Assembly: GCA_016200025.1 (NCBI GenBank)
Contig: JACQFO010000008.1
Span: 1-29,140, forward strand
Direction: 5' to 3'
DNA length: 29,140 nt
Origin: Nitrososphaerota archaeon
GTDB lineage: Archaea > Thermoproteota > Nitrososphaeria > Nitrososphaerales > Gagatemarchaeaceae
Of this stretch, positions 1 to 6,768 are shown in pieces (the stretch's first letter is position 1; every line of letters starts with the position of its first letter). Position numbers and translations under genes: made by a program. Under the pieces are notes generated by a model. The model was not told the origin of the DNA and did not search any database. It saw nothing but the letters and a program-made list of their open reading frames with translations.

Positions 1-290
1 ATTGCTGCCAGGGCGAGGCCCATCCCTGTGTTGCCCGAAGTGGGCTCAACGATGGTGAAACCAGGCTTGAGCAGGCCTCTCTTCTCGGCGTCTAGGATCA
101 TGGCGAGGCCGATCCTGTCCTTGACGCTGCCTCCCGGATTGAAGAACTCGAGCTTGGCAAAGACCGAGGGCCTCAGGCCCTTCGTGACCTTGTTCAGGCG
201 CACCAGGGGCGTGTGGCCGATGAGGGCTGCCATGTCGTCGGCGACCCGGCTCGTCAAACTCTCGGAAGACCCACGCTCGGGGGCGGTCAT
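1..290 (-). CDS. Cysteine synthase / cystathionine beta-synthase family PLP enzyme (N-terminal part, cut by window edge)
   Basis: The minus strand reads about 96 residues from an ATG at 290 and runs off the window. The visible part contains LIGHTPLVRL, the NPGGSVKDR segment with the lysine that forms the PLP Schiff base, and PTSGNTGMGLA, the phosphate/substrate loop. These are hallmarks of fold-type II PLP enzymes of the CysK/CysM/CBS group, which make cysteine or cystathionine from activated serine in the cytosol. The SVKDR and TSGNTG forms separate it from the threonine-dehydratase-like member at 8489-9475. The gene lies 64 nt downstream of the beta-propeller gene on the same strand. No convincing TATA box was seen before it, so it may be read through from that gene. 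The exact member (O-acetylserine sulfhydrylase, O-phosphoserine sulfhydrylase or CBS) cannot be decided without the C-terminal half. Confidence 0.85.
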   Translation of the reverse strand, partial: MTAPERGSSESLTSRVADDMAALIGHTPLVRLNKVTKGLRPSVFAKLEFFNPGGSVKDRIGLAMILDAEKRGLLKPGFTIVEPTSGNTGMGLALAA

Positions 291-354
291 AAACAGGGCG
301 GTTGCAGACGACGAGGCCCCAGCACCGTGTACCCTTGCAAGATTGGGCAGCGTC

Positions 355-2472
355 TCAGCTTGTTAGCCAGGCCACGCGGTCCACCCTAATGTTGGTTATG
401 TAGATCTCCTGGTTCACAGGGTCGTAGGCCAGGGCGTAGGGCGTCGAGCCCACGCCGATGCAGTAGACGACGTTGTTCGCACTGGGTATCACCGAAACGC
501 CGATGCCGTAGAAGTTGGCTACGTACATGTTGCCGTTGGCAGGGTTGTAGGTGATGTCCGGATGGCCGCCGACCTGTCCTATGCTCAGGCTCGTCACGAT
601 TGAGTCGGTCGAGTTGACTACGAACACAATGTTCGGCCAGCCGACTGCGTACATGTCACCGTTCGCCGGGTCGTAGGCGACGTCGAGCAGGGCTCTGCCA
701 GTGAAGATGGTGGCTACGATGGCGTTGGCGCTCGATATCGCGGTCAGGTTTCCGCTCAACGAATCAGCTACGTACATCTCGGTGTTCGACGGGCTGTAGG
801 CCAGCGCATACGGAAAGGTCGGCACGGTAGTGTTACCCCAGGTTATCGAGAAGTTGAATCTCGCGACCAGGGAGTTCGAGCTTGAAAGCGCGAATACGCT
901 GCCCCCGTCGGGGTCCGCGACGAACGTCTCATTGTTGGCGGGGTCGAAGGCGAGGGCCGAGGGGCTGATGCCCAGTGTCAGGTTGGCGACGATGTCGTTC
1001 GTGGCGTTGACTGCCCAGACCGTCCCTACGTCTGACACGTACATCTGTTGGTTGACCGGGTTGTAGAGGAGGTCAACGGGGGAATAGAGGGAGAGGTTCG
1101 CTACGACTTCGTTCGTGGATGAGATCCCGTAGAGCCGACCGTCATAGGAGCAGGCAACGAACATTTCCCCGTTGGCCGGATCGTAGGCAAGGGCACTCGG
1201 GCCCTGGCAGACCTCGATTGTGGCCGAGACGGTGTTGTCGCTCGCGATTACGCTCACGTTGTGAGAATTTGAGTTGGCTACGTAGGTCTCGTTGTTGATG
1301 GGATTGAAGGCGATTGCTATGGGACGGCTCCCGACGGAAACAGAGTTCAGGACAGTGTAGAGAGGGGAGACAGAGGAGACGGTGCCGTCCAGGTGGTTCG
1401 CAACGTAGAGCCGCCGGTTCTGTGCATTGTAGGCTATCGCGACCGGACCCGAGCCTACGGGGAAGGTGCCGACGAAGGTGTTGCTCCTAAAGACCGAGGA
1501 AATTGTGTTGTCACCGCTGTTAACTACGTCGACCTCTCTGTTCGTGGGACTGTAGACGAGGCTGACAGGCTCGGAGCCGACGGAGAGTGTAGCCGTGATG
1601 GTGTTGTACTTGGAAATCACGGTCACGGTGTTCGAATTGTGATTGGCAACGTAGAGTTTGCCGTTGGACGGAGAGTAGGCCATCGCCTGCGGTCCCAACC
1701 CGACCGCGATTGTCGCGACGACCGGATACGGACCCGTGGGCATGGATGCAGATGGTGGTTTTATCGCTGACACAGAGCCGTCGTCTCTGTTGGCAACAAA
1801 GACTTCATGGCTCGCGGGGTCCAGGGCGAGGGCTGATGGGCTTGAACCGACGATGATCGTGGCGACGACTGCATGCCTGAAGATTACTGAGACGCTGTCG
1901 TCGTCCTGGTTCGCGACGAAGATCCTCGAAGTCGCAGCAAGGAGGGCTACGGGGCCCTGGCCGACGGGGACGGTCGCAAGGACTGTGTGGGCAGTGCCTA
2001 TCACAGAGACTGTCCCGTCGTCGTGGTTCAAAACGAAGACCTCGGCACCTTGGACTGCGATGGCCGTCGGGCCGGCTCCCACCGTAATGGTCTGGACGAC
2101 CGTGTTGAGCTTCGAGATGACAGACACGGTTCCGTCCAGGCTGTTGACCACGAAGACCTCTCTGGTCTTCAAGAGATATGCCATGGCGACCGGACCGGCC
2201 CCCACCGGAATGGTGGCGACGACCGTGTTGTTCTTGGCGACAACCGAAACTGTGCTGTCGTTGTAGTTGGCGACGAAGATCGTCCCTCCTGGGCGCACGA
2301 TGACTGCGGATGGAGCAACTCCCACCGGGACGTTGACTACGAACTTGGTCTGGGGAATGATGGCGGCGTGTACTATGGACATGGGCAGAGAAGGAAGGAC
2401 TAGAAGGAGAGTCAGCGCAAAGGCGAGGAGCAGCCCCGGCCTCGATTTTCGGTGCCCTCCCCCTGCTTTCAT
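355..2472 (-). CDS. Secreted YVTN-family beta-propeller repeat protein
   Basis: I prefer the ATG at 2472 (705 aa), which puts a short basic stretch directly before a hydrophobic segment ending near VHAA, a good Sec signal peptide. A GTG at 2505 would add 11 residues. The rest is about 16 copies of a 40-45 residue unit of the form VATIxVGxGPxAxAYxPxNxExYVANxxxxTVSVI, typical of YVTN/YNCE beta-propellers. Sixteen units would suit two eight-bladed propellers or a similar double propeller. The last five or six units are more degenerate. No C-terminal membrane anchor is visible, so the protein is probably secreted or held at the cell surface by binding. Such propellers are known in archaeal surface-layer and adhesion proteins, but no ligand can be inferred. 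A TATA-like box lies at 2562-2572. Confidence 0.85.
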   Translation of the reverse strand: MKAGGGHRKSRPGLLLAFALTLLLVLPSLPMSIVHAAIIPQTKFVVNVPVGVAPSAVIVRPGGTIFVANYNDSTVSVVAKNNTVVATIPVGAGPVAMAYLLKTREVFVVNSLDGTVSVISKLNTVVQTITVGAGPTAIAVQGAEVFVLNHDDGTVSVIGTAHTVLATVPVGQGPVALLAATSRIFVANQDDDSVSVIFRHAVVATIIVGSSPSALALDPASHEVFVANRDDGSVSAIKPPSASMPTGPYPVVATIAVGLGPQAMAYSPSNGKLYVANHNSNTVTVISKYNTITATLSVGSEPVSLVYSPTNREVDVVNSGDNTISSVFRSNTFVGTFPVGSGPVAIAYNAQNRRLYVANHLDGTVSSVSPLYTVLNSVSVGSRPIAIAFNPINNETYVANSNSHNVSVIASDNTVSATIEVCQGPSALAYDPANGEMFVACSYDGRLYGISSTNEVVANLSLYSPVDLLYNPVNQQMYVSDVGTVWAVNATNDIVANLTLGISPSALAFDPANNETFVADPDGGSVFALSSSNSLVARFNFSITWGNTTVPTFPYALAYSPSNTEMYVADSLSGNLTAISSANAIVATIFTGRALLDVAYDPANGDMYAVGWPNIVFVVNSTDSIVTSLSIGQVGGHPDITYNPANGNMYVANFYGIGVSVIPSANNVVYCIGVGSTPYALAYDPVNQEIYITNIRVDRVAWLTS

Positions 2473-2561
2473 CTTGTGATGTCGCCGCGCGTGCAACGGA
2501 CCCACGGGATGGAATCGACTGGGGTCGGATGCAAAGCCGTCTCATTCGAGGCCTCAACGCT

Positions 2562-2572
2562 ACTTAAAATTT
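2562..2572 (-). promoter_or_regulatory. TATA-like promoter of the beta-propeller gene
   Basis: On the minus strand this reads AAATTTTAAGT, an A/T island in G+C-rich DNA. Start-site spacing would give a leader of about 35-70 nt depending on whether GTG 2505 or ATG 2472 is used. Confidence 0.45.
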
Positions 2573-2627
2573 GTCACCACCTCTTTGCCGGCCCCACGGG
2601 TAAGCATTGACGGACGACCTTGAGAGC

Positions 2628-2637
2628 TTGATATATT
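2628..2637 (+). promoter_or_regulatory. TATA box for the membrane protein at 2658
   Basis: TTGATATATT is centred about 25 nt before the ATG at 2658, the spacing expected for a leaderless archaeal transcript. Confidence 0.6.
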
Positions 2638-2657
2638 CGGACTGAGCGCCCTCGACC

Positions 2658-3239
2658 ATGGGCGACGAAAGGAGGCTGGTGAGCATGACGAGCCTCGCCT
2701 CGACGGCGCTGGGACTGGGGGTCTTTGCGGTGGGAGCCGCACTGATGAGCGTGGCCGCCCTAGGGGGCATCGCTCTCGCGGCTGCGGGCGTTGTGACCTA
2801 CACGTGGAAAAGTTTGGGAAGGACGGCCGTCACTGTGGGCATCGCTGGCTCCGTGATCGGAGCGGTGGCCGCGTGGGTGGCGATGAGGTCGATGATGAGA
2901 TGGGTGGCTGCGAGTTCGGGCATCGAACTAACGTTGACCCTCGGGGGAACGGCAGCGATCCTTGGGGCTGCTGTATTGATGTCGATACTGCCAGGAATGG
3001 CCTACGTCCACTTTCGCAGGCGTTTCGGTGCGACCCTCCTGAAGAGCCTAGCCTTCGGGGCAATTCTTTCCGGTCTAGGAGGGGTTCCTCTGGTCGCACT
3101 CTTGTACGGAGAAATCGCGGGCCTTGCAAGAGTGCCCGCGATCCCGATTGCGTTCCTGCTCCTGGTCCCGGTACTATTCGCAGCTACCCTGGACGGAGCC
3201 TACCGGGTGCTCGAGCGGCCGAAGCCGGGAAGCGGCTGA
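2658..3239 (+). CDS. Hypothetical integral membrane protein (193 aa)
   Basis: I do not recognise a family. The sequence is very hydrophobic, with about five or six membrane segments at roughly residues 10-32, 34-48, 56-75, 88-110, 131-150 and 158-178. A basic loop around 118-125 (HFRRRFG) and a charged tail (RVLERPKPGSG) are probably cytosolic. There are no cysteines, catalytic motifs or transporter signatures. The ATG at 2658 has a TATA box at the right distance for a leaderless mRNA. It stands alone on the plus strand between two minus-strand genes. The G- and A-rich helices resemble small archaeal membrane proteins of unknown role; function is open. Confidence 0.7.
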   Translation: MGDERRLVSMTSLASTALGLGVFAVGAALMSVAALGGIALAAAGVVTYTWKSLGRTAVTVGIAGSVIGAVAAWVAMRSMMRWVAASSGIELTLTLGGTAAILGAAVLMSILPGMAYVHFRRRFGATLLKSLAFGAILSGLGGVPLVALLYGEIAGLARVPAIPIAFLLLVPVLFAATLDGAYRVLERPKPGSG

Positions 3240-3296
3240 CAGTCCTGGGAGAATCTGGAGGAAACCGCCCCATGTTCAGCCCGGTGGACCGAAAGT

Positions 3297-3638
3297 TTAG
3301 GTCGAGGTCATAATCAGGAACGTCGCGCTAGTCCAAAGCAGCAAGGTCCCGATGATGAGCAGGAATGCAGAAACGAGGGCCAGCCGCCTCTTGTCGCGCT
3401 CGCCTCTCTTCATGAGCGCGGTCACGGACACGATGAGCGAGAATTCCAGGGTCAACAGCTCCAGCTCGAGGAGCGTCTTCAGCAACGCGCTCTCCAAGAC
3501 GATACTCGTAGTGCCCAGAGTGGTGAGAAGAGTGAGCATGGTAGCTGCCGCTGTCGCAATCGCCGCTGCGATCAGGTTGTAGTTGGCTTCGTGGGGCGTC
3601 AGGTCCATCTCTCTTGCTCGATCTTCTTGCGCCGACAT
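3297..3638 (-). CDS. Hypothetical small membrane protein (113 aa)
   Basis: The N-terminus is polar (MSAQEDRAREMDLTPHEANYN) and is followed by three or four hydrophobic segments at about residues 22-42, 44-58, 59-76 and 86-107, with a basic loop MKRGERDKRR near 76-85. No recognised family motif is present. The ATG at 3638 has an ATAATAA-type box about 31 nt upstream (3664-3674), which supports the start. It is next to the tRNA-Lys gene on the same strand but has its own promoter. The composition, rich in L, T and A, matches a small integral membrane protein of unknown function. Confidence 0.65.
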   Translation of the reverse strand: MSAQEDRAREMDLTPHEANYNLIAAAIATAAATMLTLLTTLGTTSIVLESALLKTLLELELLTLEFSLIVSVTALMKRGERDKRRLALVSAFLLIIGTLLLWTSATFLIMTST

Positions 3639-3663
3639 TGGATGGGGACACCCCGCGCAAATC

Positions 3664-3674
3664 GGTTATTATCA
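3664..3674 (-). promoter_or_regulatory. TATA-like promoter of the small membrane protein
   Basis: The minus strand reads TGATAATAACC, centred about 31 nt upstream of the ATG at 3638. Confidence 0.45.
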
Positions 3675-3740
3675 TTGATTCGTGACACGTCTGTCGAACA
3701 TGTGCTTTTTTTCCGGACAGTTTTGGGCAAGACTTGAGAG

Positions 3741-3868
3741 CGGGCCCGGTGGGATTCGAACCCACGACATGCTGGTGACTCCGGCCGTGCCTAAGAGCCA
3801 GCCGATCTAGGAGGTTCTCTCTAACCTGGCTTCTCGCAGAGGAATTCTCTGCACTGAGCCACGGGCCC
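3741..3868 (-). tRNA. tRNA-Lys (anticodon CUU) interrupted by apparently three introns
   Basis: On the minus strand 128 nt run from GGGCCCG (3868-3862) to CGGGCCC plus discriminator G (3741). The acceptor stem is perfect, as is the T arm GTGGG-TTCGAAT-CCCAC. The anticodon stem GCTGG/CCAGC flanks a 22-nt loop starting CTCTTA; the anticodon CTT is at 3795-3793. Removing 15 nt after position 37 (3791-3777, the usual archaeal site) restores a 7-nt loop. The D arm is also interrupted. Removing about 26 nt (3852-3827) and about 14 nt (3818-3805) gives GCTC-AGTGGTTA-GAGC, a textbook D arm with the conserved GG, and a 73-nt tRNA very like other archaeal tRNA-Lys. The first insert contains a hairpin, GCAGAG/CTCTGC. 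Boundaries can shift by about a nucleotide. A single 40-nt insert does not restore the D stem. CCA is not encoded. Confidence 0.93.
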
Positions 3869-3893
3869 GCGGCTTTAGGGCACCCCGAGGCTT

Positions 3894-3911
3894 GGATATT
3901 TACTTTATTAG
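3894..3911. promoter_or_regulatory. Divergent A/T-rich promoter region for tRNA-Lys and diphthine synthase
   Basis: On the plus strand CTTTATTAG (3903-3911) lies about 28 nt before the TTG start at 3936. On the minus strand AAGTAAATATCC (3894-3905) lies about 31 nt before the tRNA 5' end. Both are at the expected TATA spacing. Confidence 0.55.
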
Positions 3912-3935
3912 AGGAAATCGGACGATTCCCCAAAG

Positions 3936-4976
3936 TTGGGAAAGCTGTCGTTCGTTGGCCTTGGCCTTGGGCCGAGGGGAATAAGCCTCGAAGGCATTGA
4001 CGAATTACGGGATGCCGACGTAGCTTACCTGGAGTACTACACCACCCCACACGAGCCGAGGCTCCTCAAGGAATTGGAGTCGGCGACAGGGAGGCGCCTG
4101 TCAATGGTGGACCGTGCCTTCGTCGAGGACGGGACGAGGATCCTAACTGAAGCGAAGGAAAAGAGGGTGGCCCTCGCGGTCCTCGGAGACCCGATGATCG
4201 CCACGACCCACGACGAGCTCCGGGTGAGGGCCGTAAGGTCAGGGGTAGAGACGAAGGTTATTCACGGAGCTACGATAGTCTCAGCCTCTGCAAGTGCCTC
4301 GGGACTGCACTACTACAAGTTCTCAAGGACCGTGACGGTGACGAGGGAGGCCGTGAACAGGCTCACCCAAGCTTATCATATCTTGCACCAAAATCTCCTG
4401 GAAGGGGCGCACACCCTACTGCTGTTGGAATACGACGTAGACAGCGGAGAAGGCGTTTCCCCTGCAGAAGCCATCGCCGGGCTCCTGCTAGCAGAGGCGA
4501 ACTTCAAGCGGGGCGTAGTCAGCGAAAGGACCTTCGCCCTCGTCGAGTCGAGGTTGGGCAGAGAGGACGGGGCGAGGTTCGCGGACGAATTTGTTGAGCT
4601 TTCGAAGCTGAAGTACGGGGAGCCGCCGCATTCGCTGATAGTCCCAGGAAAGCTGCACTTCACCGAAGTCGAGGCGATTTCCGCCATCTTCGACATTGAC
4701 GAGGCCAAAGTCAGGGACAACTCCGAGGCCGTGCTGAGGACCGCCCAGACCCTGGTGCCGAAGTATGTTGCCAAGACCAGGCGCGCGCTGAACGGGGTGA
4801 GGTCAAAGCTTGGACCGCAGTACAGCTCCGTCGTCGAAAACGTGGAGCTCTACATGAGGGACGCGGAGGTCAACCTAGCCAATGGTGAGGATGAACTCGC
4901 AATGTTGAACATAGGGTACGCGGAGGGCCTTCTGGACTCACTGTCCTTTTCCGGCGTAACAAAGATAGACTGGTGA
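3936..4976 (+). CDS. dphB: Diphthine synthase with C-terminal DUF357-like domain
   Basis: Residues 1 to about 255 are a SAM-dependent tetrapyrrole-methylase-fold enzyme. The N-terminal LSFVGLGLGPRGIS loop, LGDPMIATTH near 86-95 and the SGLHYYKFSRTVTVT segment near 121-135 match diphthine synthase. That enzyme methylates the modified histidine of elongation factor 2 during diphthamide synthesis. Residues from about 260 to 346 are an added helical domain with YMRDAEVNLANGEDELAMLNIGYAEGLLD, which resembles archaeal DUF357. Ordinary archaeal DphB is about 250-270 aa, so this is a fusion. The start is TTG at 3936, leaderless from the TATA box at 3903-3911. It lies 4 nt before the RibL-like gene and is presumably co-transcribed with it. 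Confidence 0.93.
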   Translation: MGKLSFVGLGLGPRGISLEGIDELRDADVAYLEYYTTPHEPRLLKELESATGRRLSMVDRAFVEDGTRILTEAKEKRVALAVLGDPMIATTHDELRVRAVRSGVETKVIHGATIVSASASASGLHYYKFSRTVTVTREAVNRLTQAYHILHQNLLEGAHTLLLLEYDVDSGEGVSPAEAIAGLLLAEANFKRGVVSERTFALVESRLGREDGARFADEFVELSKLKYGEPPHSLIVPGKLHFTEVEAISAIFDIDEAKVRDNSEAVLRTAQTLVPKYVAKTRRALNGVRSKLGPQYSSVVENVELYMRDAEVNLANGEDELAMLNIGYAEGLLDSLSFSGVTKIDW

Positions 4977-4980
4977 TCCT

Positions 4981-5580
4981 TTGAATAACAAAAGGGTGCT
5001 CGCGGCAATCTTCAGTCAGGGACTGGTAGGGAAGAAGCCCACGGTCGTATCAGTCTCAGAGGCTCTCGGAGTTGACAAGCAATACGTGTGGAAGAAGGTC
5101 AAACATCTCGTTGAAGCAGGATCGGTCAAGAGCGGCAAGGACGGCCTTGCCCTGACCCCCGGGGGACGAGAGGCCATCCGGGTGGTGTTCATCGGGGGCG
5201 GATTCGAAGTGATTCATATCGGCCACTTGTACACAGTCGAATCCGCCAAGGCCCTCGGAGACGTCCTCGTCGTCTCAGTCGCAAGGGATAGCACCATCCG
5301 CAGGCGCAAGAAAAGGGAGCCAGTCGCGGGCGAGAAGGAGAGAGTTAGACTGCTTTCCGCCCTGAGGGCAGTGGACGCGGCCATACTCGGAGTCGAAGGG
5401 GACATCTACGAGACCCTGTCTAAGGTACGGCCCGACGTGGTAGCACTCGGATACGACCAGTACCACGGGGAGGCTGACATCAAGAGACAGGCTGCGAAGC
5501 GCGGACTCAAGGTGAAGGTGGTGAGGCTCGACTCGCCGGTCCCTGGCGTGAAGACGAGTTCGCTGTTGGGAAAGTACTAG
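4981..5580 (+). CDS. ribL: RibL-type FAD synthase (FMN adenylyltransferase) with N-terminal winged helix
   Basis: Residues 1 to about 65 form a winged-helix-like module (VVSVSEALGVDKQYVWKKVKHL...LALTPGGREAI). The rest is a cytidylyltransferase-like domain with IGGGFEVIHIGHLYTVESAKALGD, the HxGH nucleotide-binding motif, and a C-terminal VKTSSLLGKY similar to the T-S-motif of the fold. Archaeal RibL makes FAD from FMN and ATP; related enzymes use CTP or glycerol-3-phosphate, so the substrate is inferred from similarity. The TTG start at 4981 has GGTGATC just upstream, overlapping the dphB stop, a plausible ribosome-binding site. The stop overlaps that of the convergent translin gene by 4 nt. 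Confidence 0.85.
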   Translation: MNNKRVLAAIFSQGLVGKKPTVVSVSEALGVDKQYVWKKVKHLVEAGSVKSGKDGLALTPGGREAIRVVFIGGGFEVIHIGHLYTVESAKALGDVLVVSVARDSTIRRRKKREPVAGEKERVRLLSALRAVDAAILGVEGDIYETLSKVRPDVVALGYDQYHGEADIKRQAAKRGLKVKVVRLDSPVPGVKTSSLLGKY

Positions 5581-6209
5581 GGCCGAGTCCTTCCGCCAAG
5601 CTTCTTCTCCAAGCGGGCCATGGCAGTATTGACCGACTCCCTCCTCGTCTCCTCGGTCAAAAGCCCCCTGGTGTCTTCGACCAGCATCCTCGCGACGTCG
5701 ATCTTCCTTCTGGCGCCGTTGACAACGTGGTCGTAGACTGCCAAGGGAGAACAGACCGAGTAGAGGTCCTCCATCACCCCGAAGAGGCGCCGCGCCCTGC
5801 GCAGATCCCCGTTCATTATCGAGTCCAGCACGAGCCTCTTGAGCTCGCCCACCGTGTCGAGGAGTCCTAGGAGATACGCTTCGGGTGAGGCACCAAGGGT
5901 CTCGCGAGTGGGAACCGGCTTCCCCTTCGCCAGCGCCACGACCGCGGAAGCCTCGACGAATTCTGCCTCGGGTGATATGATGTATCTCGCCAGTGGTCCG
6001 CTCCCTCGGCCCTTGAGCTCTGCGAGGAGCACCTTTGCCCTTGCGAGCTCCTTTGCTGCCTCCTTCGGCTTGCCAGTGTGGACCCCGATTATCGCCCTCG
6101 ACGAGGCGGTGATCACGTCTCGGGTATCCTTCAGGACCCTGTCGCGCCGCTCCAGCTGGTCCGTAAAGTGCGACTCCATCGCCCTCACTGACTTCCGCGC
6201 TCCTTCCAT
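5577..6209 (-). CDS. Translin-family protein
   Basis: The protein is 210 aa and almost wholly helical, as in the translin fold. Recognisable parts are the N-terminal MESHFTDQLERRDRVLKDTRDVITASSRAIIGVHTGK, a middle EAEFVEASAVVALAKGKPVPTRE, and YLLGLLDTVGELKRLVLDSIMNGDLRRARRLF. These match archaeal COG2178 translin-like proteins, relatives of eukaryotic translin/TRAX that bind single-stranded nucleic acids and, in the TRAX type, cut RNA. I cannot assign nuclease activity here. The ATG at 6209 has GCTAAGCTTATGAC about 34 nt upstream. It converges on the RibL-like gene with a 4-nt overlap of the two stop codons. Confidence 0.85.
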   Translation of the reverse strand: MEGARKSVRAMESHFTDQLERRDRVLKDTRDVITASSRAIIGVHTGKPKEAAKELARAKVLLAELKGRGSGPLARYIISPEAEFVEASAVVALAKGKPVPTRETLGASPEAYLLGLLDTVGELKRLVLDSIMNGDLRRARRLFGVMEDLYSVCSPLAVYDHVVNGARRKIDVARMLVEDTRGLLTEETRRESVNTAMARLEKKLGGRTRP

Positions 6210-6236
6210 GCTCTTGCGATGGCCGCCGTTCCGCTC

Positions 6237-6250
6237 GTCATAAGCTTAGC
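6237..6250 (-). promoter_or_regulatory. TATA-like promoter of the translin-family gene
   Basis: The minus strand reads GCTAAGCTTATGAC, centred about 34 nt upstream of the ATG at 6209. Confidence 0.4.
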
Positions 6251-6260
6251 GCGGCCCGCC

Positions 6261-6271
6261 AAGGCTTATGA
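6261..6271 (+). promoter_or_regulatory. TATA-like promoter for the 6297 ORF and nuclease operon
   Basis: AAGGCTTATGA is centred about 31 nt before the TTG at 6297, suggesting a short leader or leaderless transcript reading into the small membrane ORF and the nuclease behind it. Confidence 0.4.
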
Positions 6272-6296
6272 GCCGAAGGACGCGCGGCGGGCCAGC

Positions 6297-6451
6297 TTGA
6301 ATGACGCTGCCAGGGCGCTCTTCCGGACGGGGACCGCCGCAGCCCTCTGGGGGCCCTCGCAGTTACAGGTTCGGTGATCCTTGTGTCGGGCGTCGAACTC
6401 CGCGGCAAGAGCTTATCCGTGTCAGGATCGGACGCAAGGCGAGTAAGGTAG
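6297..6451 (+). pseudogene. Probable small single-span membrane ORF with a one-base frameshift
   Basis: From TTG at 6297 the frame reads MNDAARALFRTGTAAALWG and then leaves into PSQLQVR and a stop. The frame one base back continues with ALAVTGSVILVSGVELRGK and stops at TAG 6449-6451. The switch falls at a run of five G (6349-6353). One more G would give an unbroken 51-aa protein whose hydrophobic stretch TAAALWG-ALAVTGSVILVSGV forms one membrane span across the junction. Both halves use G/C-ending codons as neighbouring genes do. A TATA-like box lies about 31 nt upstream and the nuclease gene follows within 15 nt. Possible readings are an assembly error in a G run, a recent mutation, or slippage. 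No family is recognised. Confidence 0.4.
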
Positions 6452-6465
6452 CTCACTGGTTGGTC

Positions 6466-6768
6466 GTGAACAGATATCGCTCAGGTAGGGAGAAGGAGTA
6501 TAGAACTATGAAGATCCTGAAAGAAGATGGGTGGATGGTCTCCAGAAGTGCGGCATCTCACGGTGCGGTCGACGTCTTCGCCGCGAAGGAGGGCAGAATC
6601 CTGCTCATACAGGTGAAGAGCGGCAGGGCCAGGGTCGCGAAGGACGAGCTCGAGGAGCTGGTCCTCTGGGGGAAGAGTTCCAACGGCGACGCTGAGGTCT
6701 GGCACTTCAAGAAGGGGGGAAAGCTGGAGCGGAGGCGGGTCCACGCCGCGAAGGGTGTTGGTCGTTGA
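6466..6768 (+). CDS. Hjc/Mrr-like PD-(D/E)XK nuclease (putative Holliday junction resolvase)
   Basis: Using GTG 6466 the protein has 100 aa; TTG 6460 would add two residues. The N-terminal NRYRSGREKEYRTMKILKE, RSAASHGAVDVFAA and LLIQVKSG match archaeal Hjc in order: Glu9/Glu11, Asp36, then Gln49-x-Lys51. In classical Hjc the third acidic residue is Glu, so the Q-x-K version resembles Mrr-type members of the fold. Archaeal Hjc cuts four-way DNA junctions as a dimer; this protein is shorter than the usual 120-140 aa. The in-frame stretch upstream to 6301 is rich in R, P, G and S and looks non-coding. The stop overlaps the next gene's TTG start (TTGA). Confidence 0.75.
   Translation: MNRYRSGREKEYRTMKILKEDGWMVSRSAASHGAVDVFAAKEGRILLIQVKSGRARVAKDELEELVLWGKSSNGDAEVWHFKKGGKLERRRVHAAKGVGR

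Noticed and set aside
355..2505. Repeats as CRISPR or tandem DNA repeats
   Set aside because: The repeats are protein-level, of about 40-45 codons with low nucleotide identity; no spacers exist.
1805..2557. 250-aa minus-strand ORF within the propeller gene
   Set aside because: It is a shadow of the repeated propeller frame, extremely rich in R, S and P, with no domain pattern.
3706..3712. Run of seven T as a terminator
   Set aside because: No plus-strand gene ends nearby, and on the minus strand it is a run of A, so no transcript is clearly ended by it.
6301..6465. In-frame N-terminal extension of the nuclease
   Set aside because: The extra 55 residues are rich in R, P, G and S and do not resemble Hjc; homology begins at NRYRSGREKE.
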